Shown: piece after piece, positions 8,829 to 17,165 of the stretch
How positions within the stretch are numbered: the first letter of the stretch is position 1
Layout of the letters: the number at the start of each line of letters is the position of its first letter
Assembly: GCF_024259515.1 (NCBI RefSeq)
Contig: NZ_JANBWE010000003.1
Coordinates: 186,001 to 250,000, forward strand
Length of the DNA stretch: 64,000 nucleotides
Direction of reading: 5' to 3'
From: Salirhabdus salicampi
GTDB taxonomy: Bacteria; Bacillota; Bacilli; Bacillales; Alkalibacillaceae
Notes under the pieces: model-generated
The model's database searches: none
Told to the model about the DNA's origin: nothing
Seen by the model: the letters and a program-made list of their open reading frames with translations, nothing else
Made by a program: the position numbers and the translations under genes

Positions 8829-9019
8829 AATCGACAAAAAAACAACGATTTCTCTGCATAGTCTTACAATTTTTTCAAGTAGAGCGGTTTATAATAATAG
8901 GGAATAAGCATGAAGAATAGAGAATTCAATCTATATCTCGAAGTATAGAAGGACTGAATTTCCGTTGGGGTGGTTCAAACAGACCACCTTATCTATTTAA
9001 AGATTAATGGGGGATAACC
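8829..9019 (+). promoter_or_regulatory. Promoter and structured leader of the cyclase operon
   Basis: AATCGACAAAA (8829-8839) lies 61 nt before TATAAT (8890-8895), the same spacing as at 6854-6920, and about 60% of the bases between match. The leader of about 120 nt holds a hairpin built on AATTCA..TCTATA / TATAGA..TGAATT (about 8923-8962) and a second, GGTGGT / ACCACC (about 8971-8989). No known riboswitch class was recognised in it. Confidence 0.45.
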
Positions 9020-10252
9020 ATGAAAAATAAACATCCAATTGGTACTTACATATTCGTATGGCTATGTAATATCACAGCCATCTTAATCGTAGTTTCCAGT
9101 TTGCAAGAATTTGGACAATATAATATAAGTACGTGGATTCATTTTGGGGTTTGGTTGTTCATTTTATGTATAGCCAGGTTAGGCGGATTGTTTAAGTTTT
9201 TCGGTTTTGATATATCTGTCGGGTGGGCAAACGCAGTAGAATTTGCTGTCGTGATGATATTACCATTTCCGTTATTTTGTCTAGCGATGGTAGTGTCATA
9301 CAGCACCATTGTGTTGGACCGTATCCGACGGAAACATCCAGAACCATTTTTAGGTCCTGATTTTAATGCTGCAAACGTCTTAATTGGTGGCTACATTGCA
9401 GTTCTGGTTTATGAATTACTAGCTCCACTAGTAGGAGATTCCCTATCAACATTAACATTACTTTTATCAGGTTTAACATTTGCTTTTATCCAAATTTTAT
9501 TTATGACTATTCTATTATCGGTTGATAGTCAAAAACATTGGCAAAGGGTAGGAACGATGGAAAGTCGCACCTTTTTAATGGAAGGTGTCGTCATTATTTC
9601 AGGCGCATTAGTAGCGAAAATGTACATGGTTGATCCGTACCTGCTACTATTACTCTTACTTCCACTCATTTCACTCCATAGACTATTGAAAAATGTGAAC
9701 GATTCGAAGCTCATTTACATAGATGAAAAAACCGGTTTATATAACTATCGATACTTTGACGAACAGATGAAAGAAAAATTCCAAACAGCAGTTCAAAAGA
9801 AGAAGACGTTAAGCGTTGTATTCGGTGACATGGATAATTTAAGGGAAATTAATAACACATATGGTCATCAGTATGGAGATAAAGCGATTGTTAAAGTTGG
9901 GGACGTATTCAAACAGTATAATGAAGAATATATCGTTGCCCGGTTTGGAGGAGAAGAATTCGTTATGATTTTACCGTCAATCACAAAAGCAGAGGCAGCT
10001 AAAATTGCAGAGAGAATCCGAATAGACCTAACAGCGCAAGAAGTGCCCCTGGAGGACGGTACACCATTAAAGCTTTCCATTAGTTTAGGTGTGGCAAACT
10101 ACCCGATCGATGCTACGGATATGGAAACTTTGGTTAAATGCGCTGATGAAGCGCTATATGAAGCGAAACACTCTGGAAAGAATACAGTAAAACAATATGA
10201 TGCCAATACGAATCTATTTGAGCAATTAGCTTCGAAAGGAGGTACTTCGTAA
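9020..10252 (+). CDS. Membrane diguanylate cyclase (GGDEF)
   Basis: 410 aa. The first 220 residues hold about six membrane helices with no known sensor name that I can give. The C-terminal GGDEF domain (about 232-395) has FGDMDNLREINNTYGH with the metal-binding Asp270 and an intact GGEEF active site at 310-314, so it should make c-di-GMP from two GTP. The inhibitory RxxD site expected just before the active site is replaced by NEEY (301-304), so product feedback is probably lost. Its stop overlaps the start of the HD-GYP gene by one base. Confidence 0.93.
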   Translation: MKNKHPIGTYIFVWLCNITAILIVVSSLQEFGQYNISTWIHFGVWLFILCIARLGGLFKFFGFDISVGWANAVEFAVVMILPFPLFCLAMVVSYSTIVLDRIRRKHPEPFLGPDFNAANVLIGGYIAVLVYELLAPLVGDSLSTLTLLLSGLTFAFIQILFMTILLSVDSQKHWQRVGTMESRTFLMEGVVIISGALVAKMYMVDPYLLLLLLLPLISLHRLLKNVNDSKLIYIDEKTGLYNYRYFDEQMKEKFQTAVQKKKTLSVVFGDMDNLREINNTYGHQYGDKAIVKVGDVFKQYNEEYIVARFGGEEFVMILPSITKAEAAKIAERIRIDLTAQEVPLEDGTPLKLSISLGVANYPIDATDMETLVKCADEALYEAKHSGKNTVKQYDANTNLFEQLASKGGTS

Positions 10253-11658
10253 TGAACAAGAACCTCCTACACTTTTATATTATCCTGCTAGGGTCATTTT
10301 CATTAGGGTTTTCCTTTTTAAACTTTGTGGGTGATTCAATTGAGTGGGAACTTTTAATGCCTTTTATTATTATGACGTGTATTGCTGAAAAATTTAAAGT
10401 GAGAATATCTATTTATAATACGAGGGAGTCTGTATCGATTTCGTGGACTTCCGTATTATGTATAGGTGTTCTCGTTATTTTCGGCATTCGAGAGGCAATT
10501 ATAGTAAGTGCATTAGCCGGTTTAACGGTATCGTTATATCAAAAATTACCTGCAATTAAGACGTTTTACAATGTTTTTTCTTATGTAACAACTGTTATTC
10601 TTACCTCTATTCTAGCAAACTATCTACTTGTCCATACAGCACTAGAAGAGTCTAGTATTATGTATCCTTTTACATTATCATTTGCTTACATATTACATAA
10701 TTACATATTAACGGTCTTGTTAATGCTTATTGTGACAGGAAAAAGGATAAAAACGGTTGTCGAAGATGTTATTGGCCCCCACATTGCTCATTCGTTAATA
10801 TTTGCAGTCATTGGTGGGTTACTTGGCCAATGGTATAAACAATACGGCGTCATTTCCATTGTATTATCAATGTTTTTAATCTTTTTAGTGAGCTATGGAC
10901 TAAAGGCATCTGCCTTAATCTTTAAAAAGCGCTTAGTCGAACTGGAAAGAAGTAATAAAGAAAAGCAAAATCTCGTGTCCCAGTTAGACCAGACGCTAGA
11001 AGATTTTATCGCTACATTAACAGCTACGATTGATGCCCGTGACCCATTTATGTATGGGCATTCGCTTCAGGTGTCAAATTATGCATTGGCAATAGCTACA
11101 GAATTGAAGTTGAAAAAGACGGAAATTGAACAAATACGGATTGCCGGGTTGCTTCATGATATCGGCAAAATTTCAATTCCTGAACATATTTTGTTCAAAG
11201 ACGGGAAGCTAAGTGACGATGAATATGAAATCATTAAACAACATGCTGAAATTGGTGAAGAGATATTAAATAAAATTCATAGCTTACGAGATGTGGCCAC
11301 ATTAGTAGGTATGCATCATGAACGTTACGATGGGAAAGGGTATCCGAGAGGACTGAAAAACAGTGAAGTACCGATTGGCGCTCACATTTTAGCAGTAGCG
11401 GATACATTAGATACCATATTATCTGATCGTGCATATAAGCGGGGAATGAGAGTAGAGGATGCCCTGAACGAAATCCAACGTTGTAAAGGTACACAGTTCC
11501 ATCCTGCTGTTGTGGAAGCCTTGATGAATATTCGGAAGACACTTGGTGACCATATTTTTAAAAATTCAGCAAAACTTGTGCAACAATCAGTGGTGGACAA
11601 ACAAATTAAATCCAATTCCCGAATTATAAAATTAATGGTAGAAAAGCAAATTATTTAA
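10252..11658 (+). CDS. Membrane HD-GYP c-di-GMP phosphodiesterase
   Basis: 468 aa. About six membrane helices fill residues 1-225, followed by a short coiled linker and an HD-GYP domain (about 245-435). HDIGK starts at residue 302, and HHERYDGKGYP runs from 355 to 365, so the metal site and GYP motif are intact and it should hydrolyse c-di-GMP. The ATG shares a base with the cyclase stop (TAATG), so the two are translationally coupled. The membrane halves of the two proteins look alike in layout and may bind the same signal. Confidence 0.93.
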   Translation: MNKNLLHFYIILLGSFSLGFSFLNFVGDSIEWELLMPFIIMTCIAEKFKVRISIYNTRESVSISWTSVLCIGVLVIFGIREAIIVSALAGLTVSLYQKLPAIKTFYNVFSYVTTVILTSILANYLLVHTALEESSIMYPFTLSFAYILHNYILTVLLMLIVTGKRIKTVVEDVIGPHIAHSLIFAVIGGLLGQWYKQYGVISIVLSMFLIFLVSYGLKASALIFKKRLVELERSNKEKQNLVSQLDQTLEDFIATLTATIDARDPFMYGHSLQVSNYALAIATELKLKKTEIEQIRIAGLLHDIGKISIPEHILFKDGKLSDDEYEIIKQHAEIGEEILNKIHSLRDVATLVGMHHERYDGKGYPRGLKNSEVPIGAHILAVADTLDTILSDRAYKRGMRVEDALNEIQRCKGTQFHPAVVEALMNIRKTLGDHIFKNSAKLVQQSVVDKQIKSNSRIIKLMVEKQII

Positions 11659-11668
11659 ATTAAAATGA

Positions 11669-11695
11669 ACCCATCTCTTGTGAGATGGGTTTTTA
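11669..11695 (+). terminator. Terminator after the HD-GYP gene, shared with gntR
   Basis: ACCCATCTC-TTGT-GAGATGGGT followed by T residues. It sits between convergent genes and is probably bidirectional. Confidence 0.85.
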
Positions 11696-12415
11696 TATTC
11701 GTTTCATATTTGTAACAAACTGGTATCTATCCGATCGATAGATAGAGCGAACCACTTCCAAGGGCTGTCCATTTTTTAAAAAAGTTTGTCGTTCAATTTT
11801 TAATACTGGTGCTTCTTCTTCAATGCCTAAGATGTTAGCTTCCCGTTCGGTTGCAGTCGATGCTTCAATGATTTGCTGTGCATTTCCAATAGTAAGCCCT
11901 AGTTTTTCAATGTATTGATAAAGAGAATGATGCAATATTTCTTTCGGTAAGTCCTGTAACAAAGAAACAGGTAAGTAAAGAGTTTCAAATGCCATTGGGG
12001 TTTCATCTGCAAGTCGAATCCGTTCAATTTCGTACACTTGTTCATTCAACTCTAATTTCAATTTTTCTGCAATACTTTGTTTAACTTGCACCTTTCGGAA
12101 ATGTAACAAGCGATTTCCTGGTGTCATCCCCCTTTTCTTCATATCTTCTGTAAAACTCGTTAAACCTTCTAACGGTTGTTGAATTTTTTGATGGGCTATA
12201 AATGTTCCCTTTCCTTTTTCCCGGTAAAGTAAACCTTCTGATACTAGATTTTGAATGGCTTGCCTTACGGTCATGCGACTTACATTGAACATGTCAGAAA
12301 ATTCCCGTTCAGATGGAATGCTATCCCCAGGTTGTAGTGATTGTTCGTGTATAAGTCTTTTAATATTTTCTTCAATTTGAAAATATATTGGTATGGGAGA
12401 GTTTTTATCAATCAT
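11693..12415 (-). CDS. GntR-family repressor with UTRA ligand domain
   Basis: 240 aa, HutC subfamily. A winged helix-turn-helix (residues about 8-72, IPSEREFSDMFNVSRMTVRQAI) is followed by a UTRA effector-binding domain (about 92-232), which in relatives such as NagR senses phosphosugars. It is divergent from the PTS operon starting at 12636, with a NagR-like operator in between, so it is the obvious regulator of that operon and probably of itself. The inducer is likely a phosphorylated intermediate of the imported sugar acid. Confidence 0.9.
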   Translation of the reverse strand: MIDKNSPIPIYFQIEENIKRLIHEQSLQPGDSIPSEREFSDMFNVSRMTVRQAIQNLVSEGLLYREKGKGTFIAHQKIQQPLEGLTSFTEDMKKRGMTPGNRLLHFRKVQVKQSIAEKLKLELNEQVYEIERIRLADETPMAFETLYLPVSLLQDLPKEILHHSLYQYIEKLGLTIGNAQQIIEASTATEREANILGIEEEAPVLKIERQTFLKNGQPLEVVRSIYRSDRYQFVTNMKRI

Positions 12416-12521
12416 TACATCATCTCCTTCTTAAGTAAAAAACAGACTTTATTACGTTATCTCCATATTAATCGATTTTCCTTTACTTTACAATTTATCT
12501 CGTTTAATAGAAAAGTTATCT

Positions 12522-12537
12522 AGTGGTATAGACAACT
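12522..12537 (+). promoter_or_regulatory. Probable GntR/HutC operator
   Basis: AGTGGTATAGACAACT is an imperfect palindrome (12 of 16 positions symmetric) close to the TGGTNTANACCA-type sites of HutC-subfamily repressors. It lies between the repressor gene and the PTS operon. Confidence 0.6.
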
Positions 12538-12568
12538 ATAAAAAAATATGGTACTTTAGGATTAATTA

Positions 12569-12583
12569 ATGAAAACGCTATCA
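12569..12583 (+). promoter_or_regulatory. Catabolite-responsive element (CcpA site)
   Basis: ATGAAAACGCTATCA matches the cre consensus WTGNAANCGNWNNCW at every fixed position. It lies 53 nt before the IIA gene, which fits carbon catabolite repression of the sugar operon. Confidence 0.7.
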
Positions 12584-12635
12584 ATTGCGAAGAAAGTAAT
12601 GCAAATGTAGTATCAACACAATTGGGGGAAGGAAT

Positions 12636-13085
12636 ATGAAATTTATTGAGGAAAATATGGTGCTTTTCGATGTACAAGTAGAAGGTCCTGAAGAAGCTAT
12701 ACAGAAAGCGGGTCAATTATTAGTAGATAGCGGATGTGTTGACTCTGCTTATGTGACAGCAATGATTGAATCATATCAGGAAAATGGACCTTATTTCGTC
12801 CTTGCACCTCATATAGCTTTGCCCCATGCAAGACCAGAAGATGGGGGTAAGGAGGCATCCGTTTCGTTTATGAGGTTGACAACACCTGTTAAGTTCGGTC
12901 ATAAGTCGAATGATCCAGTTGAATTTGTATTTGCTCTTGGTGCTTCGTCCAGTGATGAACATATCCAAGTGTTACAAAAATTATCAAGTGTATTAGGAAA
13001 CCAAGATAAAATAAAGCAGTTAAAAGAGGTTTCTAACTTTGAAGAATTACAAAAAATACTAGATGTAGGGGGAAATAAACAATGA
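12636..13085 (+). CDS. PTS sugar transporter subunit IIA (mannitol/fructose-type fold)
   Basis: 149-aa EIIA type 2 domain that passes phosphate from HPr to IIB. The phosphorylated histidine is His64 in ALPHARPED. Together with the next two genes it forms a complete Ula (ascorbate)-type PTS. It overlaps the IIB gene by four bases (ATGA). The ATG has GGGGGAAGGA upstream. It is first in a seven-gene operon with an operator and cre site before it. Confidence 0.9.
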   Translation: MKFIEENMVLFDVQVEGPEEAIQKAGQLLVDSGCVDSAYVTAMIESYQENGPYFVLAPHIALPHARPEDGGKEASVSFMRLTTPVKFGHKSNDPVEFVFALGASSSDEHIQVLQKLSSVLGNQDKIKQLKEVSNFEELQKILDVGGNKQ

Positions 13086-13348
13086 AAATTTTATGTGTAT
13101 GTGGGTTAGGTCAAGGTACGAGTTTAATTTTGCGAATGAATGTTGAAACAGTATTAAGAGAACTCGGTGTAGAAGCAGATGTAGAAAATACAGATGTTTC
13201 AGCTGCTTCAAGTGAAAATACAGACTATATTGTGACGAGTAACGAACTAGCCGAATCATTAACTAGTTCATCAGCCAAGATCATTATAGTGAATAACTAT
13301 TTTGATAATAACGAAATAAAATCTGCTTTGTCAGAACATCTTTCATAA
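13082..13348 (+). CDS. PTS sugar transporter subunit IIB, Ula type
   Basis: 88-aa cytoplasmic IIB. The phosphocysteine is Cys7 in the loop CGLGQGTS, matching the UlaB-type P-loop. It takes phosphate from the IIA encoded just upstream and gives it to the sugar during transport by IIC. It overlaps IIA by four bases and precedes IIC by 14 nt. Confidence 0.9.
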   Translation: MKILCVCGLGQGTSLILRMNVETVLRELGVEADVENTDVSAASSENTDYIVTSNELAESLTSSSAKIIIVNNYFDNNEIKSALSEHLS

Positions 13349-13362
13349 GGGGGAAATAGACA

Positions 13363-14658
13363 ATGGAAACAATTAAATGGATGGCCACGAATATATTTGG
13401 TGAGCCTGCAGTCTTGCTCGGTTTCATCGTATTACTAGGACTAGTATTACAAAAGAAAACGATTAACCAAACGATGAGTGGAACGTTTAAAGCGATTATT
13501 GGTTTCTTAATTATCGGTGTAGGAGCAGGAGTTATCGTAGACGCTCTATTAATCTTCCAACCGATGTGGGCAGAAGTATTTAATTTGGAGCAAGAAGAAT
13601 TAGGATCCTTTTTAGGTCAAGGTGAATTTAATGCTAAGTATGGAAGCGCTATTACATTGGCGATGACCTTAGGGTTCTTAATAAACGTACTATTAGCCCG
13701 TTTTACGAGATTTAAGTTTATTTATTTAACAGGGCATATGATGTTCTGGACGACTACAATTTTTGCAGGAATTATTATTCACGAAGTAGGGCATGTATCA
13801 TTTGGTAAGCTTGTCGTCTTCCTATCTATATTTATGGGGGTTTATTGGACGATTCAGCCAGCTTTAACTCAACCATTTATGAGAAGAATAACAGGGAATG
13901 ACAATATTGCCTTAGGACACACATCTGCATCTGTTGCCTTATTAGGAGCCCTTGCAGGTAAATATTTAGGAAATAAAGATAACGACTCAGAAAAAATTAA
14001 ATTACCAAAGAAATTAGAGTTCTTACGGGATTCAAATGTAATTACAGCTTTGACAATGGGAGTTTTATTCCTAGTTGGTGCACTTATTGTAAGTGGTAAA
14101 GGGACTCCGGGTGCAGAAGAGTTAATTGCTTCTTCAGGCGATAAAAACTTTTTTGTCTATGCCATTATTCAATCATTTCAATTTGCAGCAGGTATTGCAG
14201 TTGTATTAATGGGAGTACGTATGTTCATTGGCGAAATTGTCCCAGCCTTTAACGGAATTGCTACTAAACTTGTTCCAGGTGCTAAGCCGGCCCTTGACTG
14301 TCCTGTTGTATTCCCGTATGCACCTAATGCAGTTATATTAGGTTTCCTAGGTTCATTTTTCGGAGCTCTTTTATGGCTAGTTGTAATCGGTAACACGGTT
14401 GGATATATATTCGTACCAACGATGATTGTATTGTTCTTCCACTCTGCTACAGCAGGTGTGTTCGGTAACGTAACTGGTGGTGTACGAGGTGCATTAATAG
14501 GTGGTTTTATTACATCAACAGTTGTAGCATGGGGACAATTTGTCATGGTAAAAGGATTACTAGCTTCAACAGTACCTGACACAGCGATGTGGGCTGCAGA
14601 CTCTGACATGTTTATCCTTGGACCAATCATTAAAGTGTTAGCTCAATTATTCTTGTAA
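13363..14658 (+). CDS. PTS sugar transporter subunit IIC, ascorbate (UlaA/SgaT) family
   Basis: 431-aa membrane permease with 11 or so helices, of the UlaA (SgaT) family, shorter than some members. The family moves L-ascorbate in enteric bacteria, but many Gram-positive members are linked to other sugar acids or lactones. The neighbours here (lactonase-like enzyme, KDGP aldolase) make ascorbate itself unlikely. The ATG has AGGGGGAAATAGACA upstream. An intra-operon hairpin follows. Confidence 0.88.
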   Translation: METIKWMATNIFGEPAVLLGFIVLLGLVLQKKTINQTMSGTFKAIIGFLIIGVGAGVIVDALLIFQPMWAEVFNLEQEELGSFLGQGEFNAKYGSAITLAMTLGFLINVLLARFTRFKFIYLTGHMMFWTTTIFAGIIIHEVGHVSFGKLVVFLSIFMGVYWTIQPALTQPFMRRITGNDNIALGHTSASVALLGALAGKYLGNKDNDSEKIKLPKKLEFLRDSNVITALTMGVLFLVGALIVSGKGTPGAEELIASSGDKNFFVYAIIQSFQFAAGIAVVLMGVRMFIGEIVPAFNGIATKLVPGAKPALDCPVVFPYAPNAVILGFLGSFFGALLWLVVIGNTVGYIFVPTMIVLFFHSATAGVFGNVTGGVRGALIGGFITSTVVAWGQFVMVKGLLASTVPDTAMWAADSDMFILGPIIKVLAQLFL

Positions 14659-14668
14659 TCGATAAACG

Positions 14669-14698
14669 AAGGAGGACAGCATAGACTGTCCTTCTTTT
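14669..14698 (+). terminator. Hairpin inside the PTS operon
   Basis: AAGGAGGACAG / CTGTCCTTCTT around a six-base loop, followed by TTTCT. It may cut transcription partly, giving more PTS mRNA than enzyme mRNA. Confidence 0.6.
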
Positions 14699-14719
14699 CT
14701 ATCAAATAGGAGGTTCAAC

Positions 14720-15712
14720 ATGAGTTTTATTCGAACATTTTATGGAGATATACAACCTAATCAACTTGGCTTTACGTATTCACATGAACATATTGTTTGT
14801 CGTCCAGCTTTTTGGCAAGAAAGAGGAGAAGACGACCTTTTGTTAGATGATAAAGAGAAATCAAAGCAAGATGTACTCGATTTTAAGAATCATGGTGGAC
14901 AAGCAATTGTCGATGCAACGGCAATCGATTATGGACGTAGTGTTAAAGAAGTAGCCGCCATTGGTAAAGAAACAGGTATTCATATAGTCGGAACTGCTGG
15001 ATTTAATAAAAGCTTCTTATGGGATGCGAAAATTAAAGAAGAATTAAAGCCGATTATCGGTGATTATAGGACGTATTATGAGTGGATTGATTCCGCATCG
15101 ATAAATGAACTAACGGACTTTGTCGTCAAAGAGGTTGAGGAAGGTTTAGAAGGCACGTCATTTAAGGCAGGACAAGTGAAGTTTGGAACTGGATACAATC
15201 GTATCACACCATTGGAGGAAAAAACGCTTCGTGCCGTTGCCCGTGCTCACCATGAGACGAAAGCACCGGTTCACTCCCATACGGAAGCTGGAACAATGGG
15301 TTTAGAACAAATTGAATTATTAAAGTCTGAAGGTGTTGACCTATCTTACATGAGTTTTGGCCATATGGATCGTAATTTAGACCCATATTATCATGAGCAA
15401 ATTGCAAAAACAGGTGCTTACCTCAGCTTTGATTCCATCGCGAAAATTAAATATGCACCAGAAAGCGATCGAATTCAATGCTTGCTTCAGTTAGTAGATA
15501 AAGGTTATGAAGGCCAAATATTAATTAGTGGAGATACAGCGAGAAAGACGTATTATAAGCATTACGATTACGGATTAGGATTAGAATATATTATTTCCAA
15601 ATGGGTGCCGCGATTTATAGATGAAGCTAACAGTCGAGGGTTTGATGGGGAGCAATTAATCGAAAAATTTTTCGTCAAAAATCCAGCCAATTGCTTTACC
15701 TTTAAAAAGTAG
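14720..15712 (+). CDS. Phosphotriesterase-family hydrolase, probable phospho-furanose lactonase
   Basis: 330-aa amidohydrolase-superfamily enzyme. Metal-site features include His22 and His24 in SHEH, VKFGT in the middle, VHSHTEAG, SFGHMD and the late aspartate in ISGDTAR. Its N-terminus (FIRTFYGDI... LGFTYSHEHIVCRP) resembles, from memory, the group that opens 1,4-lactones of 5-phosphosugar acids. That fits its place after a PTS permease that would deliver a phosphorylated lactone. The exact substrate is inferred. The ATG has AGGAGGTTCAAC upstream. Confidence 0.75.
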   Translation: MSFIRTFYGDIQPNQLGFTYSHEHIVCRPAFWQERGEDDLLLDDKEKSKQDVLDFKNHGGQAIVDATAIDYGRSVKEVAAIGKETGIHIVGTAGFNKSFLWDAKIKEELKPIIGDYRTYYEWIDSASINELTDFVVKEVEEGLEGTSFKAGQVKFGTGYNRITPLEEKTLRAVARAHHETKAPVHSHTEAGTMGLEQIELLKSEGVDLSYMSFGHMDRNLDPYYHEQIAKTGAYLSFDSIAKIKYAPESDRIQCLLQLVDKGYEGQILISGDTARKTYYKHYDYGLGLEYIISKWVPRFIDEANSRGFDGEQLIEKFFVKNPANCFTFKK

Positions 15713-15721
15713 GTGAATGTC

Positions 15722-16465
15722 ATGAAATTTCAAAACGAAAATTCCTTTCAAGTGAAAGAAAAAATAAATGAAAAACTTGTCGCCATTTTACCGGTTGGAG
15801 CAGTAGAGGCGCATGGCCCCCATCTGCCGTTAGGTACAGATAATGTATTAGCGGAACGCCTTGCAGATAAGCTGGCTGAGCAGGTTAATGCTTTTGTGTT
15901 ACCGACGTTACCCTATGGCCAAGTATGGAGTTTAAAAAACTTCCCTGGAAGCATTAATGTTTCTAATGAATCGATAATTGGAATGCTCGTAGATATTGGC
16001 GACAGTCTGTATCGCCAAGGATTTAAAGTACTGGCGATTGTGAACGGACATCTAGGTAATGCGGTTGCTATAAAAGAAGCGGCTCGAAGGCTTTATGAAA
16101 GGTATAAAGATTTTAAAGTCTTTTATTTCTTCTATCCAGGGATGAAAAACCCCGTTGAAGAGGTGCGGGAAACCCCTTCTTCTCATGGTACGTATTTTCA
16201 TGCTTGTGAAATTGAAACGTCATTTATGCTGCATTTAGCAGAAGAATATGTAGACATGGAAAAGGCTATATGTGATATACCAACGATACCTCTTAGCGCA
16301 GACTCCACACCAACCCCGTGGGAGGAGTTTACGTCATCAGCGGTGTTAGGCGATGCAACCCTTGCAACGAAAGAAAAGGGAGGAAAGATAATATCGGTTT
16401 CATTGAATCATATGATTGACATGATTCAATTAGCTAAGGAGGAGCTCCATGATTCAACAGAATAA
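15722..16465 (+). CDS. Creatininase-family amidohydrolase
   Basis: 247 aa with the family metal-binding segment GAVEAHGPHLPLGTD near residues 24-38, NGHLGN in the middle and HACEIETS near 160. Family members hydrolyse small cyclic or linear amides; none is an obvious fit here. ATG 15722 is preferred over GTG 15713 because AGGTGA then stands six bases ahead. It lies nine bases after the lactonase-like gene and overlaps the aldolase gene by 17 bases. Its role in the pathway is unclear. Confidence 0.8.
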   Translation: MKFQNENSFQVKEKINEKLVAILPVGAVEAHGPHLPLGTDNVLAERLADKLAEQVNAFVLPTLPYGQVWSLKNFPGSINVSNESIIGMLVDIGDSLYRQGFKVLAIVNGHLGNAVAIKEAARRLYERYKDFKVFYFFYPGMKNPVEEVRETPSSHGTYFHACEIETSFMLHLAEEYVDMEKAICDIPTIPLSADSTPTPWEEFTSSAVLGDATLATKEKGGKIISVSLNHMIDMIQLAKEELHDSTE

Positions 16466-17159
16466 ATTACACGATTTTTTACTTTTTAATTTTTTAGCAA
16501 TAGATGAAGAGAATGCAATAGATATATGTGAAGCTGGAAACGGTTATATTGTTCCGGGAATTGTAGCGTCTAGCTATGTGAATATAGAAGTAGCAGCAAA
16601 TAAGGTGAAAGAATTAAAAACCGTATCAAATTGTGTAAGCATTGGCCTTGGGGGGGGCGGTGATGTCACCAATTGGGCAAAAGTAATGGAAATTGCTGAA
16701 CAATCGGACCCCGGCCATATTAACCAGCCTTTTGAAAAAGCCTCATATGTAAAGGGTTATCTTCAAGGCAGGGGGGTTCCCCAAGTCGTCAACGGCTTAA
16801 TTTCACCTACAGGTGAAGTAGGGATAATTCAACTATCATCAGGTGTTCGTATGAAAGTGGAAGAATTTATGGAAGTCGCTCATTATATTGGGATCGAATC
16901 GATTAAAGTAATGCCGGTCAAAGGGAAAACTCATTTACATGAGCTCGTATATATTACAAAAGTGGCAGCAAAACAGGGGATTAGGGCTGTCGAACCGGCA
17001 GGTGGAATTGAAGCAAGGAATATTAAAGCAATTGTAGATGGGATCAAAAACACAGGCATCGAACTGTTTATGCCTCATATATTCGGTTCTACTATTGATA
17101 AAGAGACAGGAAAGACAATACCAGAAAAGGTGAAACAAATTCTACTGGAAGTGGAGTGA
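16449..17159 (+). CDS. KDGP aldolase family protein (DgaF-like)
   Basis: 236-aa TIM-barrel protein of the KDGP_aldolase family typified by DgaF, which splits 2-keto-3-deoxy-6-phosphogluconate into pyruvate and glyceraldehyde 3-phosphate. The GLGGGGD segment near residue 66 and the VEPAGGIE segment near 180 are seen. The ATG lies inside the creatininase gene and has a perfect ribosome site (AAGGAGG). No PLP-dependent DgaE partner is present, so the incoming sugar differs from glucosaminate, or the dehydratase step is done by another protein. Confidence 0.82.
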   Translation: MIQQNKLHDFLLFNFLAIDEENAIDICEAGNGYIVPGIVASSYVNIEVAANKVKELKTVSNCVSIGLGGGGDVTNWAKVMEIAEQSDPGHINQPFEKASYVKGYLQGRGVPQVVNGLISPTGEVGIIQLSSGVRMKVEEFMEVAHYIGIESIKVMPVKGKTHLHELVYITKVAAKQGIRAVEPAGGIEARNIKAIVDGIKNTGIELFMPHIFGSTIDKETGKTIPEKVKQILLEVE

Positions 17160-17165
17160 ATCGGT

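Noticed and set aside
12416-12521. A second operator next to the repressor gene
   Set aside because: AT-rich sequence with partial palindromes only; none matched the NagR-like site well enough.
14178-14630. 150-residue minus-strand frame inside the PTS IIC gene
   Set aside because: Shadow of a conserved membrane protein gene; composition (Thr, Asn, Pro-rich) is typical of antisense frames of such genes.
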